From positions 1 to 64,000 of the forward strand of contig NZ_JAFCKP010000012.1 of the NCBI RefSeq assembly GCF_018130245.1: a DNA stretch of 64,000 bases, in the 5' to 3' direction. Source of the DNA: Bradyrhizobium sp. SZCCT0231. Its GTDB lineage: Bacteria; Pseudomonadota; Alphaproteobacteria; Rhizobiales; Xanthobacteraceae. The notes under the pieces were generated by a model that saw only the letters and a program-made list of their open reading frames with translations, had not been told where the DNA came from and made no database searches. The translations under genes and the position numbers were made by a program. Positions within the stretch are counted from its first letter, which is position 1; each line of letters starts with the position of its first letter. Positions 9,414 through 18,751 of the stretch are shown one piece after another.

Positions 9414-9818
9414 ATGATCCTGCAATCACTCGCCGGCCTGCCCGCCTTCCTGGTCTATTTCTGCACCGGGCTGATCGCGACCGTGGCCTATCTGTTCGTC
9501 TACACCCGCATCACCGCCCATAACGAGTTCCAGCTCATCCGCGACAACGAGCCGGCCGCGGCGATCGCGCTCGGGCTCAGCCTGCTCGGCTTCGTGGCAC
9601 CGCTGGTCAGCGCCATCGCGCATTCGGCCAACCTGCTGGACTGCCTGATCTGGGCGACGATCGCACTGGTCGTGCAGGTCATCGTGTTCTTCCTCGTAAA
9701 AGTTCCGGTGCCCAATCTGTCGGTGCGGATCTCCGCCGGCGAGCTTGCCCCGGCGATCTGGCTCGGCCTGTCCTCGCTCGCCGCGGGGCTGCTCAACGCC
9801 GCCAGCATGATCTACTGA
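9414..9818 (+). CDS. DUF350 inner-membrane protein, YjfL-like
   Basis: The product has 134 residues from the ATG at 9414, which has GGGGGA just upstream; an upstream start at 9360 would add 18 polar residues. Four hydrophobic helices are visible (about 8-30, 50-72, 78-98 and 112-132), the layout of the DUF350 family. The motif ELAPAIWLGLSSLAAGLLNAA near the end fits the second DUF350 repeat. In enterobacteria yjfL stands with yjfM and the ATP-grasp gene yjfC, and the same trio occurs here. It is probably co-transcribed with the next gene (one-base gap). Function unknown. Confidence 0.75.
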   Translation: MILQSLAGLPAFLVYFCTGLIATVAYLFVYTRITAHNEFQLIRDNEPAAAIALGLSLLGFVAPLVSAIAHSANLLDCLIWATIALVVQVIVFFLVKVPVPNLSVRISAGELAPAIWLGLSSLAAGLLNAASMIY

Positions 9819-9819
9819 C

Positions 9820-10212
9820 ATGGCCGACAAGCCCGCCAAAAGGGAGTTCGGCAAGCGCCGGCCGGTGGCCGAGCCGCCGCCTCCGCGTCCGCCGGTGAAG
9901 CGCTCCGGCCATGTCGCGCTGCTGGTGATGGGCACGATCGCAGTCGGCACCACCGCCTACACGCTGATGCCGCGGCAGACCTGCGAGCCCACTCCCGGAG
10001 CCGTGCCGGGGCAGACGACCACGACCTGCACCAGCAGCAGCAGCAGCAGCTCGTCAGGCGGCAGCAGCTCGCGCTGGTCGTCGCGATCGAGCTTCTTCAG
10101 CAGCGATTCCTCGAGCCATTCCTCGTCGGGCACGTCGTCCGATTCCGGCCACAGCAGCGTGAGCCGCGGCGGCTTCGGCTCGTTCGGTCACGGCTTCTCG
10201 GGCGGCGGCTAG
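9820..10212 (+). CDS. Ser-rich small protein with C-terminal RGGFG motif, YjfM/YgiB-like
   Basis: The 130-residue product has a basic, Pro-rich N-terminus and one hydrophobic segment (about residues 28-46, HVALLVMGTIAVGTTAYTL). After this come a segment with two Cys and a Ser-rich run of more than 50 residues. The end is RGGFGSFGHGFSGGG. The RGGFG near the C-terminus also ends the E. coli YgiB/YjfM (DUF1190) proteins, whose genes sit next to the same ATP-grasp family. The low-complexity run is encoded by AGC repeats near 10030-10060. It probably sits in the envelope and may be a substrate of the next gene product; that is inference. Confidence 0.6.
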   Translation: MADKPAKREFGKRRPVAEPPPPRPPVKRSGHVALLVMGTIAVGTTAYTLMPRQTCEPTPGAVPGQTTTTCTSSSSSSSSGGSSSRWSSRSSFFSSDSSSHSSSGTSSDSGHSSVSRGGFGSFGHGFSGGG

Positions 10213-10287
10213 CGCATGATCCGGAAAAGTGGCCACCGGTTTTCCCTCGCGACAAACGCGGAACGCGTTTGCGCGGAGATCATGCGC
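10212..10287. repeat. GCATGATC palindromic repeat, copy 2
   Basis: GCGCATGATCCGGAAAAGTG at the left pairs with the GATCATGCGC end at the right, enclosing GACAAACGCG and CGCGTTTGCG as an inner stem. Same family as 6135-6183. It sits in the short gap between the Ser-rich gene and the ATP-grasp gene, so it could affect their relative expression. Confidence 0.75.
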
Positions 10288-10297
10288 AGGAAATAAC

Positions 10298-11458
10298 ATG
10301 CAGCGCATAACCTGTCTCGAGCGCGACGACTGGCGAGAGACCGCAGCGAAATGCGGCTTCGTCTTCCATACCATCGACGGCGAGCGCTATTGGGACGAGC
10401 GCGCCTATTACGGCTTCACGCTCGACGAGATCGAGCGCGGCATCGAGACGCCGACCGGCGAGATCGACGCGATGTGCCTGGAGCTTGCCGGCCGCGTCAT
10501 CGGCGACGAGCGCCACTTGCGGCGCTTGAAGATCCCGGAAGCGTTCTGGGGCCTGATCGCCGAGAGCTGGGAGCGCGACGACCGCAGCCTCTATGGCCGG
10601 CTCGATTTGAGGTTCAACGGCAAGTCGCCGGCAAAGCTGCTCGAATACAACGCGGACACGCCGACCTCGCTCTTCGAGGCCGCGGTGTTTCAATGGACCT
10701 GGCTCGAGCAGGCGATCGAACGCCGCGTCATCCCGTCGCGTGCCGATCAGTTCAACTCCATCCATGAGCGGCTGATCGCAGCGTGGAAGGAGATCGCCGG
10801 CGGCCGTCACGTCCATCTCACCGGCATCACCGGCAACGAGGAAGACGCCGGAACGCTCGCTTATCTCGAAGACACCGCGCGCCAGGCCGGGCTCTCGACC
10901 AGGCTGCTCGACATCGAGCAGGTCGGCTGGCGCGACGAGCCCGGCGGCTTCGTCGATCTCGACGATGGCGACATCGCACTCGCCTTCAAGCTCTATCCCT
11001 GGGAGTGGATGTTCCACGACGCCTTTGGCGCAAAGCTCAAGGACGCACCGACGCGCTGGATCGAGCCGCCGTGGAAGGCGGTGCTCTCCAACAAGGGCAC
11101 GTTGCCGCTGCTCTGGGAGATGTTTCCGAACCATCCCAATCTGCTGCCGGCCTTCTTCGAGGACGATCCGCACGCCGCGGAGCTCGGGACGTCCTATGTC
11201 CGCAAGCCGCTGCTGTCGCGCGAGGGCGCCAACGTCACGCTGGTGTCCGGCGGAATGCCGCTCGACGAGCAGGCAGGTCCCTACGGCGCCGAAGGTTTCG
11301 TGCGCCAGGCATTGTCACCGCTGCCGAACTTTTCGGGCTTCTATCCGGTCATCGGAAGCTGGCTGGTGAACCACCAGCCGTGCGGATTGTCGATCCGCGA
11401 GGACGAGAGCCCGATCACGGGCAACCGCTCGCGGTTTCTGCCGCATGCGATTTTGTAG
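10298..11458 (+). CDS. Glutathionylspermidine synthase family ATP-grasp protein, YgiC/YjfC-like
   Basis: The product has 386 residues from the ATG at 10298 (MQRITCLERDDW); the upstream frame to 10229 lies in a palindromic repeat and is rejected. Family features include AYYGFTLDEIE near residue 33, the conserved LLEYNADTPTSLFEAA near 120, and a C-terminal ATP-grasp core with YVRKPLLSREGANV and FYPVIGSWLVN. Members ligate an amine to a carboxylate using ATP. The stand-alone YgiC/YjfC branch lacks the amidase half of true glutathionylspermidine synthetase and its substrate is not established. The link to DUF350 and RGGFG proteins suggests modification of an envelope peptide or protein. Confidence 0.8.
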   Translation: MQRITCLERDDWRETAAKCGFVFHTIDGERYWDERAYYGFTLDEIERGIETPTGEIDAMCLELAGRVIGDERHLRRLKIPEAFWGLIAESWERDDRSLYGRLDLRFNGKSPAKLLEYNADTPTSLFEAAVFQWTWLEQAIERRVIPSRADQFNSIHERLIAAWKEIAGGRHVHLTGITGNEEDAGTLAYLEDTARQAGLSTRLLDIEQVGWRDEPGGFVDLDDGDIALAFKLYPWEWMFHDAFGAKLKDAPTRWIEPPWKAVLSNKGTLPLLWEMFPNHPNLLPAFFEDDPHAAELGTSYVRKPLLSREGANVTLVSGGMPLDEQAGPYGAEGFVRQALSPLPNFSGFYPVIGSWLVNHQPCGLSIREDESPITGNRSRFLPHAIL

Positions 11459-11460
11459 TG

Positions 11461-11498
11461 TCATTCCGGGGCGCGACGCAGTCGCGGCCCCGGAATGA
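11461..11498. terminator. Long perfect hairpin between convergent genes
   Basis: TCATTCCGGGG and CCCCGGAATGA flank an inner GCGAC/GTCGC stem. It sits three bases after the ATP-grasp stop and eleven bases before the cheR end, so it can separate the two convergent transcripts. There is no clear U-run. The sequence is also a common Bradyrhizobium repeat. Confidence 0.7.
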
Positions 11499-11509
11499 CG
11501 AGAAGCAAC

Positions 11510-12382
11510 TCACCTCGCCGCGGCGACCTTCAGCGGCTGCGGCATCAATCCGCCCATGGGGCGGCCGGAGCGCGCGGGGTTGAGCTGATAGAGACCGCGG
11601 CGCTCGGTGACCGGGCGGAATGCATCGGTGATGCCGACGACGGACTCGGCGGCGCCGAGCAGCAGCGTTCCGTCGGCCTCCATCGCCTTCGCCATCCGCT
11701 CGAAGATCACGGCCTTGGTGTCCTGGTCGAAATAGATCAGCACGTTGCGGCAGAAGATCACGTCGAACGTGCCGAGATGCGAGAAATCCTGCAACAGATT
11801 GAGCTGGCGGAACTGCACCATGGCGCGAATATCGGCGTTGAGCTGCCAGAGCTCGCCGACTTGCGTGAAGTACTTCATCAGGTGCTGGATCGGCAGGCCG
11901 CGCTGCACCTCGAACTGGCTGTAGATTCCGGCCTTGGATTTCTCCAGCACCTCCTGCGACAGATCGGTGGCGACGATCTCGATGCGCCAGCCGGCGAGGA
12001 CTGCCCCCATCTCCTTCACGCACATTGCGATCGAATAGGGCTCCTGCCCCGTCGATGAGGCCGCCGACCAGATGCGCAAACTCTTGCGCGTCGCGCGCGC
12101 CTGGATCAGACCCGGCAAAATCGTTTCGCGCAGATGATCGAACGGGATCTTGTCGCGGTAGAAGAAGGTCTCGTTGGTGGTCATGGCTTCGACCACGTCG
12201 GTCGCAAGCCGGCCGTCGCCGTTCCTGATCTTCAGCACGAGATCGGGGATGCCGGGAAGGCTTGCCTTGCGGGCGAGCGGCAGCAGCCGGCTCTCGACCA
12301 GATATTGCTTGTCGGCGGAGAGATCGAGACCGGAGCGCTCCTTCAGGAACTTGCGCAGATAGTCGTAATCCGCGGGTGTCAC
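11510..12382 (-). CDS. cheR: Chemotaxis protein methyltransferase CheR
   Basis: The 290-residue product methylates glutamates of chemoreceptors using S-adenosylmethionine. The N-terminal helical domain covers about 1-75. The catalytic domain carries the SAM loop [16 protein letters not shown] near residue 105 and [14 protein letters not shown] near 205, both typical of CheR. The start is a GTG overlapping the cheB stop by four bases, so the two are translationally coupled, giving the usual methylase/methylesterase adaptation pair. It is the last gene of the che operon, ending near the 11461-11498 hairpin. Confidence 0.95.
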   Translation of the reverse strand: MTPADYDYLRKFLKERSGLDLSADKQYLVESRLLPLARKASLPGIPDLVLKIRNGDGRLATDVVEAMTTNETFFYRDKIPFDHLRETILPGLIQARATRKSLRIWSAASSTGQEPYSIAMCVKEMGAVLAGWRIEIVATDLSQEVLEKSKAGIYSQFEVQRGLPIQHLMKYFTQVGELWQLNADIRAMVQFRQLNLLQDFSHLGTFDVIFCRNVLIYFDQDTKAVIFERMAKAMEADGTLLLGAAESVVGITDAFRPVTERRGLYQLNPARSGRPMGGLMPQPLKVAAAR

Positions 12383-13578
12383 GAGCGGTCTCCCGCGAAC
12401 AGGCGGTTGACCTTGGCGCCGATCTGGTTGAGCGGCAGGATCGCCGCGCAGATGCCGGCATTGGCCGCTGCCCCCGGCATGCCCCAGACCACGCTGGAGG
12501 CTTCGTCCTGCGCGATCACGCTGCCACCGGCCGCAACGATGTCCTTGCCGCCGCGCATGCCGTCGGAGCCCATACCCGTCAGGATCACGGAGAGGATGGC
12601 GCCATGCCAGATGTCGATGGCGGAGGTGAAGAGCGGATCGACCGCGGGCTTGCAGAAATTGACGGCGGGGCCGTCGTCGAGCGCGATCGCGACGTCCGCA
12701 CCGCTGCGCGCGACGCGCATGTGCTTGCCGCCGGGCGCGAGATAGATCCGTCCGGGCTTCACCGGCTCGCCGTCAACCGCCTCGGCTGCCGGGCGGCGGC
12801 TCGAACGCGCCAGATGCTCGGCAAGGATGGTGGTGAAGGTCGGCGGCATGTGCTGGGTGATCAGCACCGGGAAGCGGTCGATCACCGGGCCGAGCTCGGT
12901 GACGAGCGACATCAGCGCCTGGGGACCGCCGGTCGAGGAGCCGATCAGCAGCACCTTCGGCGCCTGGGTCGAGAACGGGCGCGTCGACGGCGCTCCCGAC
13001 GAGGGGGCGTGCACGGCCGGAGCGGGCGCAGCAGGCCGGGCGACGGCCGGCGCGCGCGCAGCCGGAGCCGGAGCCGGGCTCGCGGGCGCCAGCGGCGGGC
13101 TCGCAACGGCGGACTTGCGGCGCAGCCGCGCACCGAGATGGCGGATCTTCTGGATCAGGTCGTGATGGAAGGTGTCGGCGGCCGACGCTTCGCGCGTCGA
13201 TTCCGGCTTGGGAATGTAGTCGGCCGCGCCGAGCGACAGCGCCTTGAAGCTGATCTCCGCATTGCGGCGGGTCAGCGTCGAGGCCATGATGATGACGAGA
13301 TCGCGCTTCTTCGCCAGCAATTTCGGCAGCGCCGAGAGGCCATCGAGCTCGGGCATCTCGATGTCGAGCACGGCAACATCGGGATTGATGCGTTCCAGCT
13401 GGTTGACCGCCTCGAGCCCGGTGCGCAGCGAAGCTGCGACCTCCATGTCGTGCTCGGCGCCGATCCAGCGCGAGATCAGACCGCGGATGACGACGGAGTC
13501 GTCGACGATCATCACCCGCAGTGGTCCGGCTTCGCGCGACGTGCCCGTGGTCGAATTACCTGCGAACGCAACACTCAT
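12379..13578 (-). CDS. cheB: Chemotaxis protein-glutamate methylesterase CheB
   Basis: The 399-residue product has a receiver at about 18-135, with phosphoryl Asp in [14 protein letters not shown] long Ala/Pro linker (about 150-195) follows. The methylesterase domain occupies about 205-395, with the nucleophile Ser in [13 protein letters not shown], His in ITQHMPP and Asp in [10 protein letters not shown]. It removes methyl groups from, or deamidates, chemoreceptors when phosphorylated by CheA. The linker is longer and more Pro/Ala-rich than in enteric CheB. It lies 75 bases downstream of cheY. Confidence 0.95.
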   Translation of the reverse strand: MSVAFAGNSTTGTSREAGPLRVMIVDDSVVIRGLISRWIGAEHDMEVAASLRTGLEAVNQLERINPDVAVLDIEMPELDGLSALPKLLAKKRDLVIIMASTLTRRNAEISFKALSLGAADYIPKPESTREASAADTFHHDLIQKIRHLGARLRRKSAVASPPLAPASPAPAPAARAPAVARPAAPAPAVHAPSSGAPSTRPFSTQAPKVLLIGSSTGGPQALMSLVTELGPVIDRFPVLITQHMPPTFTTILAEHLARSSRRPAAEAVDGEPVKPGRIYLAPGGKHMRVARSGADVAIALDDGPAVNFCKPAVDPLFTSAIDIWHGAILSVILTGMGSDGMRGGKDIVAAGGSVIAQDEASSVVWGMPGAAANAGICAAILPLNQIGAKVNRLFAGDRS

Positions 13579-13653
13579 TACTCACCAACTCAGACTGAAA
13601 CGGTTCAGTTGAAAACAATCGCCGAAGGATCCGTTCGGCCTCCGGGCGGTCGC

Positions 13654-14019
13654 TCAGATCAGGCCGACTTCCTGGAATTTCGCCGTCACGATGTCCTTGT
13701 CGAACGGCTTCATGATGTACTCGTTGGCGCCGGCGTGCAGCGCGCGTGCAATGTGCGCGACGTCGTTCTCGGTGGTGCAGAACACCACCTTGGGCTGGTC
13801 GCCGCCAGGCATGCGCCTGAGATGACCGAGAAACTCGTAGCCGTCCATGACCGGCATGTTCCAGTCGAGCAGCACTGCATCCGGCAGGCCGCGCTTGCAG
13901 GCCTCCAGCGCCTTCTCACCGTCCTCGGCTTCGAGGATCTGGAAGTCGAGGCCCTCCAGGATCCGGCGCGCAACCTTGCGGATGACGCTGGAATCGTCAA
14001 CGACGAGACAAGTTCGCAT
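13654..14019 (-). CDS. cheY: Chemotaxis response regulator CheY
   Basis: The 121-residue product is a lone receiver. It has the acidic pair in VVDDSS, phosphoryl Asp52 in VLLDWNMPVMDG, the Thr of VFCTTEND and the Lys of YIMKPFDKD. In an operon with cheA, cheW, cheB and cheR it is the motor-binding or phosphate-sink regulator. The name is assigned by context, since many alphaproteobacteria carry several CheY. It lies 71 bases downstream of cheW. Confidence 0.9.
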   Translation of the reverse strand: MRTCLVVDDSSVIRKVARRILEGLDFQILEAEDGEKALEACKRGLPDAVLLDWNMPVMDGYEFLGHLRRMPGGDQPKVVFCTTENDVAHIARALHAGANEYIMKPFDKDIVTAKFQEVGLI

Positions 14020-14090
14020 GTAAACCTCTGCTTCCTCCCCTTTGCGGGGACACTTCCAATTGCAGGCCCGCCGGCGGCAGTGCCGCCGTA

Positions 14091-14561
14091 TCAGGCCGCC
14101 ATCATTTCGGGCGCAAGCTCGAGGACGCGATCGACGTCGAGCACGACCATGAGCTGGCCGTCGAGGCGATGGACGCCGCCGGCGAGCTTGGCCATGCGGG
14201 GATCGAGGTTGACGGGGTTCTCCTCCTTGCCGTCCTCGGGCAGGCGCAGCACCTCGCCGATCTGGTCGATCAGGAGGCCATAGGATTCGCCGCGCAGGTC
14301 GACGCCGACCGCCATCGGGGTCTTGCCGTCCTCGTCCCTGGGCAGGCCGAGACGGGAGCGCATGTCGACCACGGTGACGATGCGGCCGCGCAGGTTGAGG
14401 ACGCCCGCGATCTCGCGCGAGGACAAGGGCACGCGGGTGACGCGCTCGGGCATGAACACGTCCTGGACGCGGGAGATCGGCAGGCCGAACAGCTGGCCGC
14501 CGATCATCGCGGTGACGTATTCGACCATGGCGCCTTCGCTGGATTGGGTCTTGCTGCTCAT
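14091..14561 (-). CDS. cheW: Chemotaxis coupling protein CheW
   Basis: The 156-residue product is one CheW/SH3-like domain. It has YVTAMIGGQLFGLPISRVQD at the start, VPLSSREIAGVLNLRGRIV in the middle and YGLLIDQIGEVL later, all family hallmarks. It couples chemoreceptors to CheA. It starts 21 bases after the cheA stop, so the genes are probably co-transcribed. Confidence 0.95.
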   Translation of the reverse strand: MSSKTQSSEGAMVEYVTAMIGGQLFGLPISRVQDVFMPERVTRVPLSSREIAGVLNLRGRIVTVVDMRSRLGLPRDEDGKTPMAVGVDLRGESYGLLIDQIGEVLRLPEDGKEENPVNLDPRMAKLAGGVHRLDGQLMVVLDVDRVLELAPEMMAA

Positions 14562-14582
14562 CGATATCTCTCCTCGTCCCTT

Positions 14583-17408
14583 TTAGGCCGCCGCCCGGCT
14601 CAGCTCGGAGGCGCCGGCGGCGCTTGCGGTCTGCTCCTTCAGCGCCGCGATCAGACCGGGACGGTCGAACTTCGCGACATAGTCGTGGAAGCCGGCCTGA
14701 CGGCCGCGCTCGATCGCCGCCGGCGACACCAGCGCCGACAGGCCGATGATCGGCGTCGCGGCGAGGTTGTTGTCGGAGCGAACCACTTCCGCGAACTCGA
14801 ACCCGTTCATGTCGGGCATCTCGATGTCGGTCAGGATCACGTCGAAGTTTTGCGCGCGCAGCGCGGCGAGGCCCTCCTGCGCGGTCGGCGCGGTGCGGAC
14901 GCGGTAGCCGGCCGCCTTCAGCACCGGCGCCAGCATGTTGCGGAAGAAGGCAGAGTCGTCGACCAGCAGCACCGACTGCGAGTGCATCGACGGCTTCATC
15001 TCCTTGCGGGTGAACCAGTCGGCAAACGCCATCGGCAGGAAGTGGCCGACGTCGATCACCTCGGTGGCCTGGCCCTTGATCACGGCCGAGCCCAGGATGC
15101 CCTGGCTGGAGCCGCCGACCTCGATGTTGAGGCGTTCCTCGACGATGTCGATGATCTCGTCGACGACAAGGCCCATGGAGCGGCCGTCGTCGGCGAACAC
15201 CAGGATCGGCTGGGCGCCCTGGCTCGCGATGGTGACGCCCTCCATGGCCACCAGCGGCATCAGCTGCTCGCGGTACTGCACCATGTAGCGGCCGTTCGAG
15301 AACTCGATCTTGTCGGCGGGCAGCTCTTCCAGGCGCGTGACCAGCCCGAGCGGCACCGCCTTGGGCTGCGACGAGCCGGCGCGGAAGACGAGGAGCGAGG
15401 TGGTCTGCTCGCCCGAGCCGATGTGGTGGGCGCCGTTCTCGTCGCCCATGTCATGGGCCGAGGAGCCGGCGGCGCCGAGCGCCTTGGCAATGCCGTTGGG
15501 GTCGATGATCATGATGACGGCGCCATCGCCCAGGATGGTGTTGCCGGAGAACATGTCGATGTGACGCAGCTTGGTCGACATCGGCTTGACGACGATCTCT
15601 TCCGTATGGAAGACACCATCCACGACGATGCCAAACGTCTGGCTGCCGACCTGCGTCACCACGATGAAGCCGTTCTCGGGATCGGAGGCCGCGCCGTCGT
15701 CGATCTTCAAGAGCTTCTTCAGGTGGATCAGCGGCAACAGCTTGTTGCGCAGGCGGAGCACAGCCGTGTCCTTGATGCGCTCGATGCGGTGCTCGGAGTT
15801 GGCGCGGGCCCGCACCAGCTCGACCACCGAGAGCTGCGGGATGGCGAAGCGGTCGCCGGCGGCTTCGACGATCAGGGCGGAGACGATCGCCAAGGTCAGC
15901 GGGATCTTGATGGTGACCGAGGAGCCCTCGCCGGCCACCGACTTGATGTCGATGGTGCCGCCGATCTGGTCGATATTGGTGCGCACCACGTCCATGCCGA
16001 CGCCGCGCCCCGACACCGAGGTGATGGCGGCCGCGGTGGAGAAGCCCGGGGCGAAGATGAACTTGTGGATCTGGGCTTCGCTCATCTTCTCGAGCTCAGC
16101 CTCGGTGACGAGACCTGAGGAGAGCGCCTTGGCCTTGATCTTCTCGGTGTTGAGGCCTCTTCCGTTGTCGGCGATGCAGATGATGATGTGGCCGCCCTCG
16201 TGATAGGCGGACAGGCGAATGGTGCCCTGCTCGCCCTTGCCGCTGGCCAGGCGCTCGGCGGGGGTCTCCAGGCCATGATCGGCGGAGTTGCGCACCATAT
16301 GGGTGAGCGGGTCCTTGATCAGGTCGAGCACCTGGCGGTCGAGCTCGGTGTCGGCGCCGTGCATCTCTAGCTCGATCTGCTTGCCGAGTTCGCTCGAGAG
16401 GTCGCGGACGATGCGGGGCAGCTTCTGCCAGGCATTGCCGATCGGCTGCATGCGCGTCTTCATGACGCCTTCCTGCAGCTCGGCAGTGACGTTGGAGAGG
16501 CGCTGCAAGGGCACCTTGAACTCGGTGTCCTCGTTGCGGCGGGAGATCTCCAGCAGCTGGTTGCGGGTCAGGACCAGCTCGGAGACCATGGTCATCAGAT
16601 GCTCCAGCGTATCCACGTTGACGCGGATCGACTGGTTGGCGATGCGGTCGCCCTCGCTCGCCATCTCGTCGGCCATCGACTTCTTCGGCGCGGGCTTCTC
16701 CTTGGCGGCGGGCTTTGCGGCTTGCTTCGCAGCCGGCGCTTCAGCCGCCGCTGCGGGCTCGGCCTTGACGTCGGCCTTGGCAACAGGCACCGGTGCTTCG
16801 ATCGCGGTCTCGCGGAAGGCGCGCTCGAGCTCGTCGAGCGAGACCTCGCCCGGACGCAGCGGGCGCTCCAGGGTCTGCTCGATCAGCGAGCCCGTGGTCA
16901 TCTCTTTTGCGGGTGCGGCGGCCGGGGCTTCGGGCGCGAGCGGCGGCGCGTCGGCAACGGGAGCAGCGCCGCTCGGCATCGGCTGCGCCGAGCCGGACGC
17001 GATCGGCGAAGCCGACGCTGACATAGCCGCCATGCCCTGCTCGACCATCGCCTCCAGCTTGTCGATGAGGTCGCGGTCGTTGCCCTCCGGCTCGGCTTCG
17101 GTCGCCTCCAGGCCGGCCAAAATCTCCTTGATGCGGTCGATCGAGGACAGGATCACCGTCACCGCCTGCCCGGTCACCGGCATGCCGTCACGGAATTTGC
17201 CCATCAAGGTCTCGCCGGCATGCGCCAGCGCCTCGAGCCGCGGCAGGCCGAGGAAGCCGCAGGTGCCCTTGATGGTGTGGACCAGGCGGAAGATGTTATC
17301 CAGGATCTTGGCGTTGTTCGGCTCCTGCTCGAACTTCACCAGCTGATTGTCCACGGTGTCCAGGCTCTCGCTGGTCTCCGTCAAAAACTCCCGCAACAGA
17401 TCATCCAT
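14583..17408 (-). CDS. cheA: Chemotaxis histidine kinase CheA with C-terminal receiver
   Basis: The product has 941 residues, longer than the 650-700 of enteric CheA. In order it has an HPt domain (1-110, phospho-His44 in RLVHTIKGTCGF), then an Ala/Pro/Lys-rich linker (about 120-265) in place of a clear P2 domain. Dimerisation (about 265-330) and ATPase follow, with MVRNSADHGLE, ADNGRGLN and GRGVGMDVV. Next are two regions resembling CheW folds (about 520-660 and 690-800). A receiver begins near 811 with Asp861 in VILTDIEMPDMNG. The C-terminal receiver makes this a hybrid CheA, which may serve as a phosphate sink. It is the first gene of cheAWYBR. No receptor gene adjoins it. Confidence 0.95.
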   Translation of the reverse strand: MDDLLREFLTETSESLDTVDNQLVKFEQEPNNAKILDNIFRLVHTIKGTCGFLGLPRLEALAHAGETLMGKFRDGMPVTGQAVTVILSSIDRIKEILAGLEATEAEPEGNDRDLIDKLEAMVEQGMAAMSASASPIASGSAQPMPSGAAPVADAPPLAPEAPAAAPAKEMTTGSLIEQTLERPLRPGEVSLDELERAFRETAIEAPVPVAKADVKAEPAAAAEAPAAKQAAKPAAKEKPAPKKSMADEMASEGDRIANQSIRVNVDTLEHLMTMVSELVLTRNQLLEISRRNEDTEFKVPLQRLSNVTAELQEGVMKTRMQPIGNAWQKLPRIVRDLSSELGKQIELEMHGADTELDRQVLDLIKDPLTHMVRNSADHGLETPAERLASGKGEQGTIRLSAYHEGGHIIICIADNGRGLNTEKIKAKALSSGLVTEAELEKMSEAQIHKFIFAPGFSTAAAITSVSGRGVGMDVVRTNIDQIGGTIDIKSVAGEGSSVTIKIPLTLAIVSALIVEAAGDRFAIPQLSVVELVRARANSEHRIERIKDTAVLRLRNKLLPLIHLKKLLKIDDGAASDPENGFIVVTQVGSQTFGIVVDGVFHTEEIVVKPMSTKLRHIDMFSGNTILGDGAVIMIIDPNGIAKALGAAGSSAHDMGDENGAHHIGSGEQTTSLLVFRAGSSQPKAVPLGLVTRLEELPADKIEFSNGRYMVQYREQLMPLVAMEGVTIASQGAQPILVFADDGRSMGLVVDEIIDIVEERLNIEVGGSSQGILGSAVIKGQATEVIDVGHFLPMAFADWFTRKEMKPSMHSQSVLLVDDSAFFRNMLAPVLKAAGYRVRTAPTAQEGLAALRAQNFDVILTDIEMPDMNGFEFAEVVRSDNNLAATPIIGLSALVSPAAIERGRQAGFHDYVAKFDRPGLIAALKEQTASAAGASELSRAAA

Positions 17409-17833
17409 GAGCTACGCCTTACTGACCTGGACCTAAACCCGACGCCTGAGCCACTCCTGGCACGGACGGACGCCCTATCTGGATCGTTAGACATCCCCTT
17501 TCACAGTCCCGTTAATTTCATCCTCCGTGCTACTACGGATATTGAAGAGAAGTTTGCGGTTCGACGGCAAGCTGCAGCGCTTTTCGGCAAAACCAGCTCC
17601 GCGCCGCAACGGAGAAGACGAGCGAGGTAAACGGGCCGATAACAGCGGGGCGAGTCGCGCGGGAAAGTCCTGCTCGTGAAGAACGATAGAGACGGCGTGC
17701 AGGGCGTTGGACCGAGCCGCCCACGACCGGCGGCGCCCTCGTGATCCGCGTTTTGCAGGGTTGCCGCGATCTGCGCGGTCCGCGCTTGAGGTAAACGAAC
17801 GGTTACCCTGCGGCCAAGGCGGCGCGTGCCGCG
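17409..17833. other. Gene-free region upstream of cheA
   Basis: This 425-base stretch separates cheA from the lone receiver gene, both on the minus strand, so it should hold the che promoter near 17409-17600. A weak inverted repeat, GGTAA-N8-TTACC, lies near 17791-17808. No gene is convincing, and I could not assign a promoter. Confidence 0.4.
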
Positions 17834-18316
17834 CTAACCGAGCCGGGCGGCCGAGGCAATGTCGCCGTCGGGGCGATGCTCTGCCAGGCAATCGTTGATG
17901 GCGACGAGCAGCGCGTGCAGCGTGAACGGCTTGCGCAGACAGCGTGAGGCGCCGAGCTCCAGCGCCATCCGGAGGAAATCAGGTGCGGGCGAATTCAGAT
18001 TTGCGAAAGCGTAGCCGGACATCGCGATCAGCGGAACGGCGGGTGCCCCGTCATGGAAGATCCGGATCGATTCGAACCCGCGCATGTGCGGCATGAATAT
18101 ATCGATGATCATCAGATCGAACTGTTCGTGCTCGAGGGCGCGCAGTCCGGCTTCACCTCCCTCGGCGATCGTCACCCGAAAATTGTTGCGCTGGAGGTAG
18201 ATCTCGATGGCCATGCACACCATCGGGTCATCGTCGACGACGAGAATATGGCGCAGACTTTCGGTGCCCGTATGAGCTTCACGCTTCGGCGATTCAAGAA
18301 TTGAACCGTGGCGCAC
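17834..18316 (-). CDS. Single-domain response regulator
   Basis: The preferred start is the GTG at 18316, preceded by AAAGGAG at a good distance, giving 160 residues; a TTG seven codons upstream lacks such a site. A receiver domain fills most of the protein: LVVDDDP, phosphoryl Asp in LMIIDIFMPHMRG, Ser in IAMSGYA and Lys in CLRKPF. There is no output domain, so it is a CheY- or DivK-like phosphate carrier or sink. The partner kinase is unknown; the HPt gene at 20089 and the che operon are nearby candidates. Confidence 0.85.
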   Translation of the reverse strand: MRHGSILESPKREAHTGTESLRHILVVDDDPMVCMAIEIYLQRNNFRVTIAEGGEAGLRALEHEQFDLMIIDIFMPHMRGFESIRIFHDGAPAVPLIAMSGYAFANLNSPAPDFLRMALELGASRCLRKPFTLHALLVAINDCLAEHRPDGDIASAARLG

Positions 18317-18751
18317 GCCGTTCTCCTTTGTCTTCAATCAAGAGAAGGATGATCGCAAACGTCATTGGCGGAACGAGGAAAACGGAGACGACGGAAATAG
18401 GATCCGCGGTCATCGGGCGCCAAGGTTGAGTGCAATGCCGGATAGCTATGAGCACTCGTCCAACGAACGAGGCGGCGCGGATCAACCGGCGTCCGATGAC
18501 CGCGGATGCAATGCTTCCGGCTCATGAAGCCCCCTTACCGCTTTTTCCTGCATGCCCGTGCAGGACACGCGCCCGCTCCAGAGCGAATCAGCACGCGTTT
18601 CTTAATTCCGCCGCAAACGAGACACCGTGTCTGCCCTCCAACGGGTATATGGACGGCGTCACAACCTTTAGATTAGTATTTATTCGCGGTGCAACTGAAT
18701 GACAAACGGACGCCGCGCCGATCGTCCATCGAACCCGCCGGATAGACCTGC
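18317..18751. other. Divergent gene-free region
   Basis: This 435-base region lies between the minus-strand receiver gene and the plus-strand cNMP-type gene fragment and should hold both promoters. It contains an AT-richer segment near 18655-18690 (TTTAGATTAGTATTTATTCG). No gene or strong motif was identified. Confidence 0.4.

Noticed and set aside
10030-10065. AGC repeats as a CRISPR or microsatellite locus
   Set aside because: They encode part of the Ser run of the protein at 9820 and have no spacer structure.
12262-14283. A 673-codon open frame on the plus strand opposite cheB and cheY
   Set aside because: It is antisense to well-supported che genes and has the Arg/Ala/Asp/His-rich composition typical of shadow frames in high G+C DNA. 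The same applies to 14169-16118, 3085-5079 and 6706-8145.
18068-18085. ATTCGAACCC inside the lone receiver gene as a tRNA-derived attachment site
   Set aside because: It is a short match within conserved coding sequence, far from both tRNA copies.
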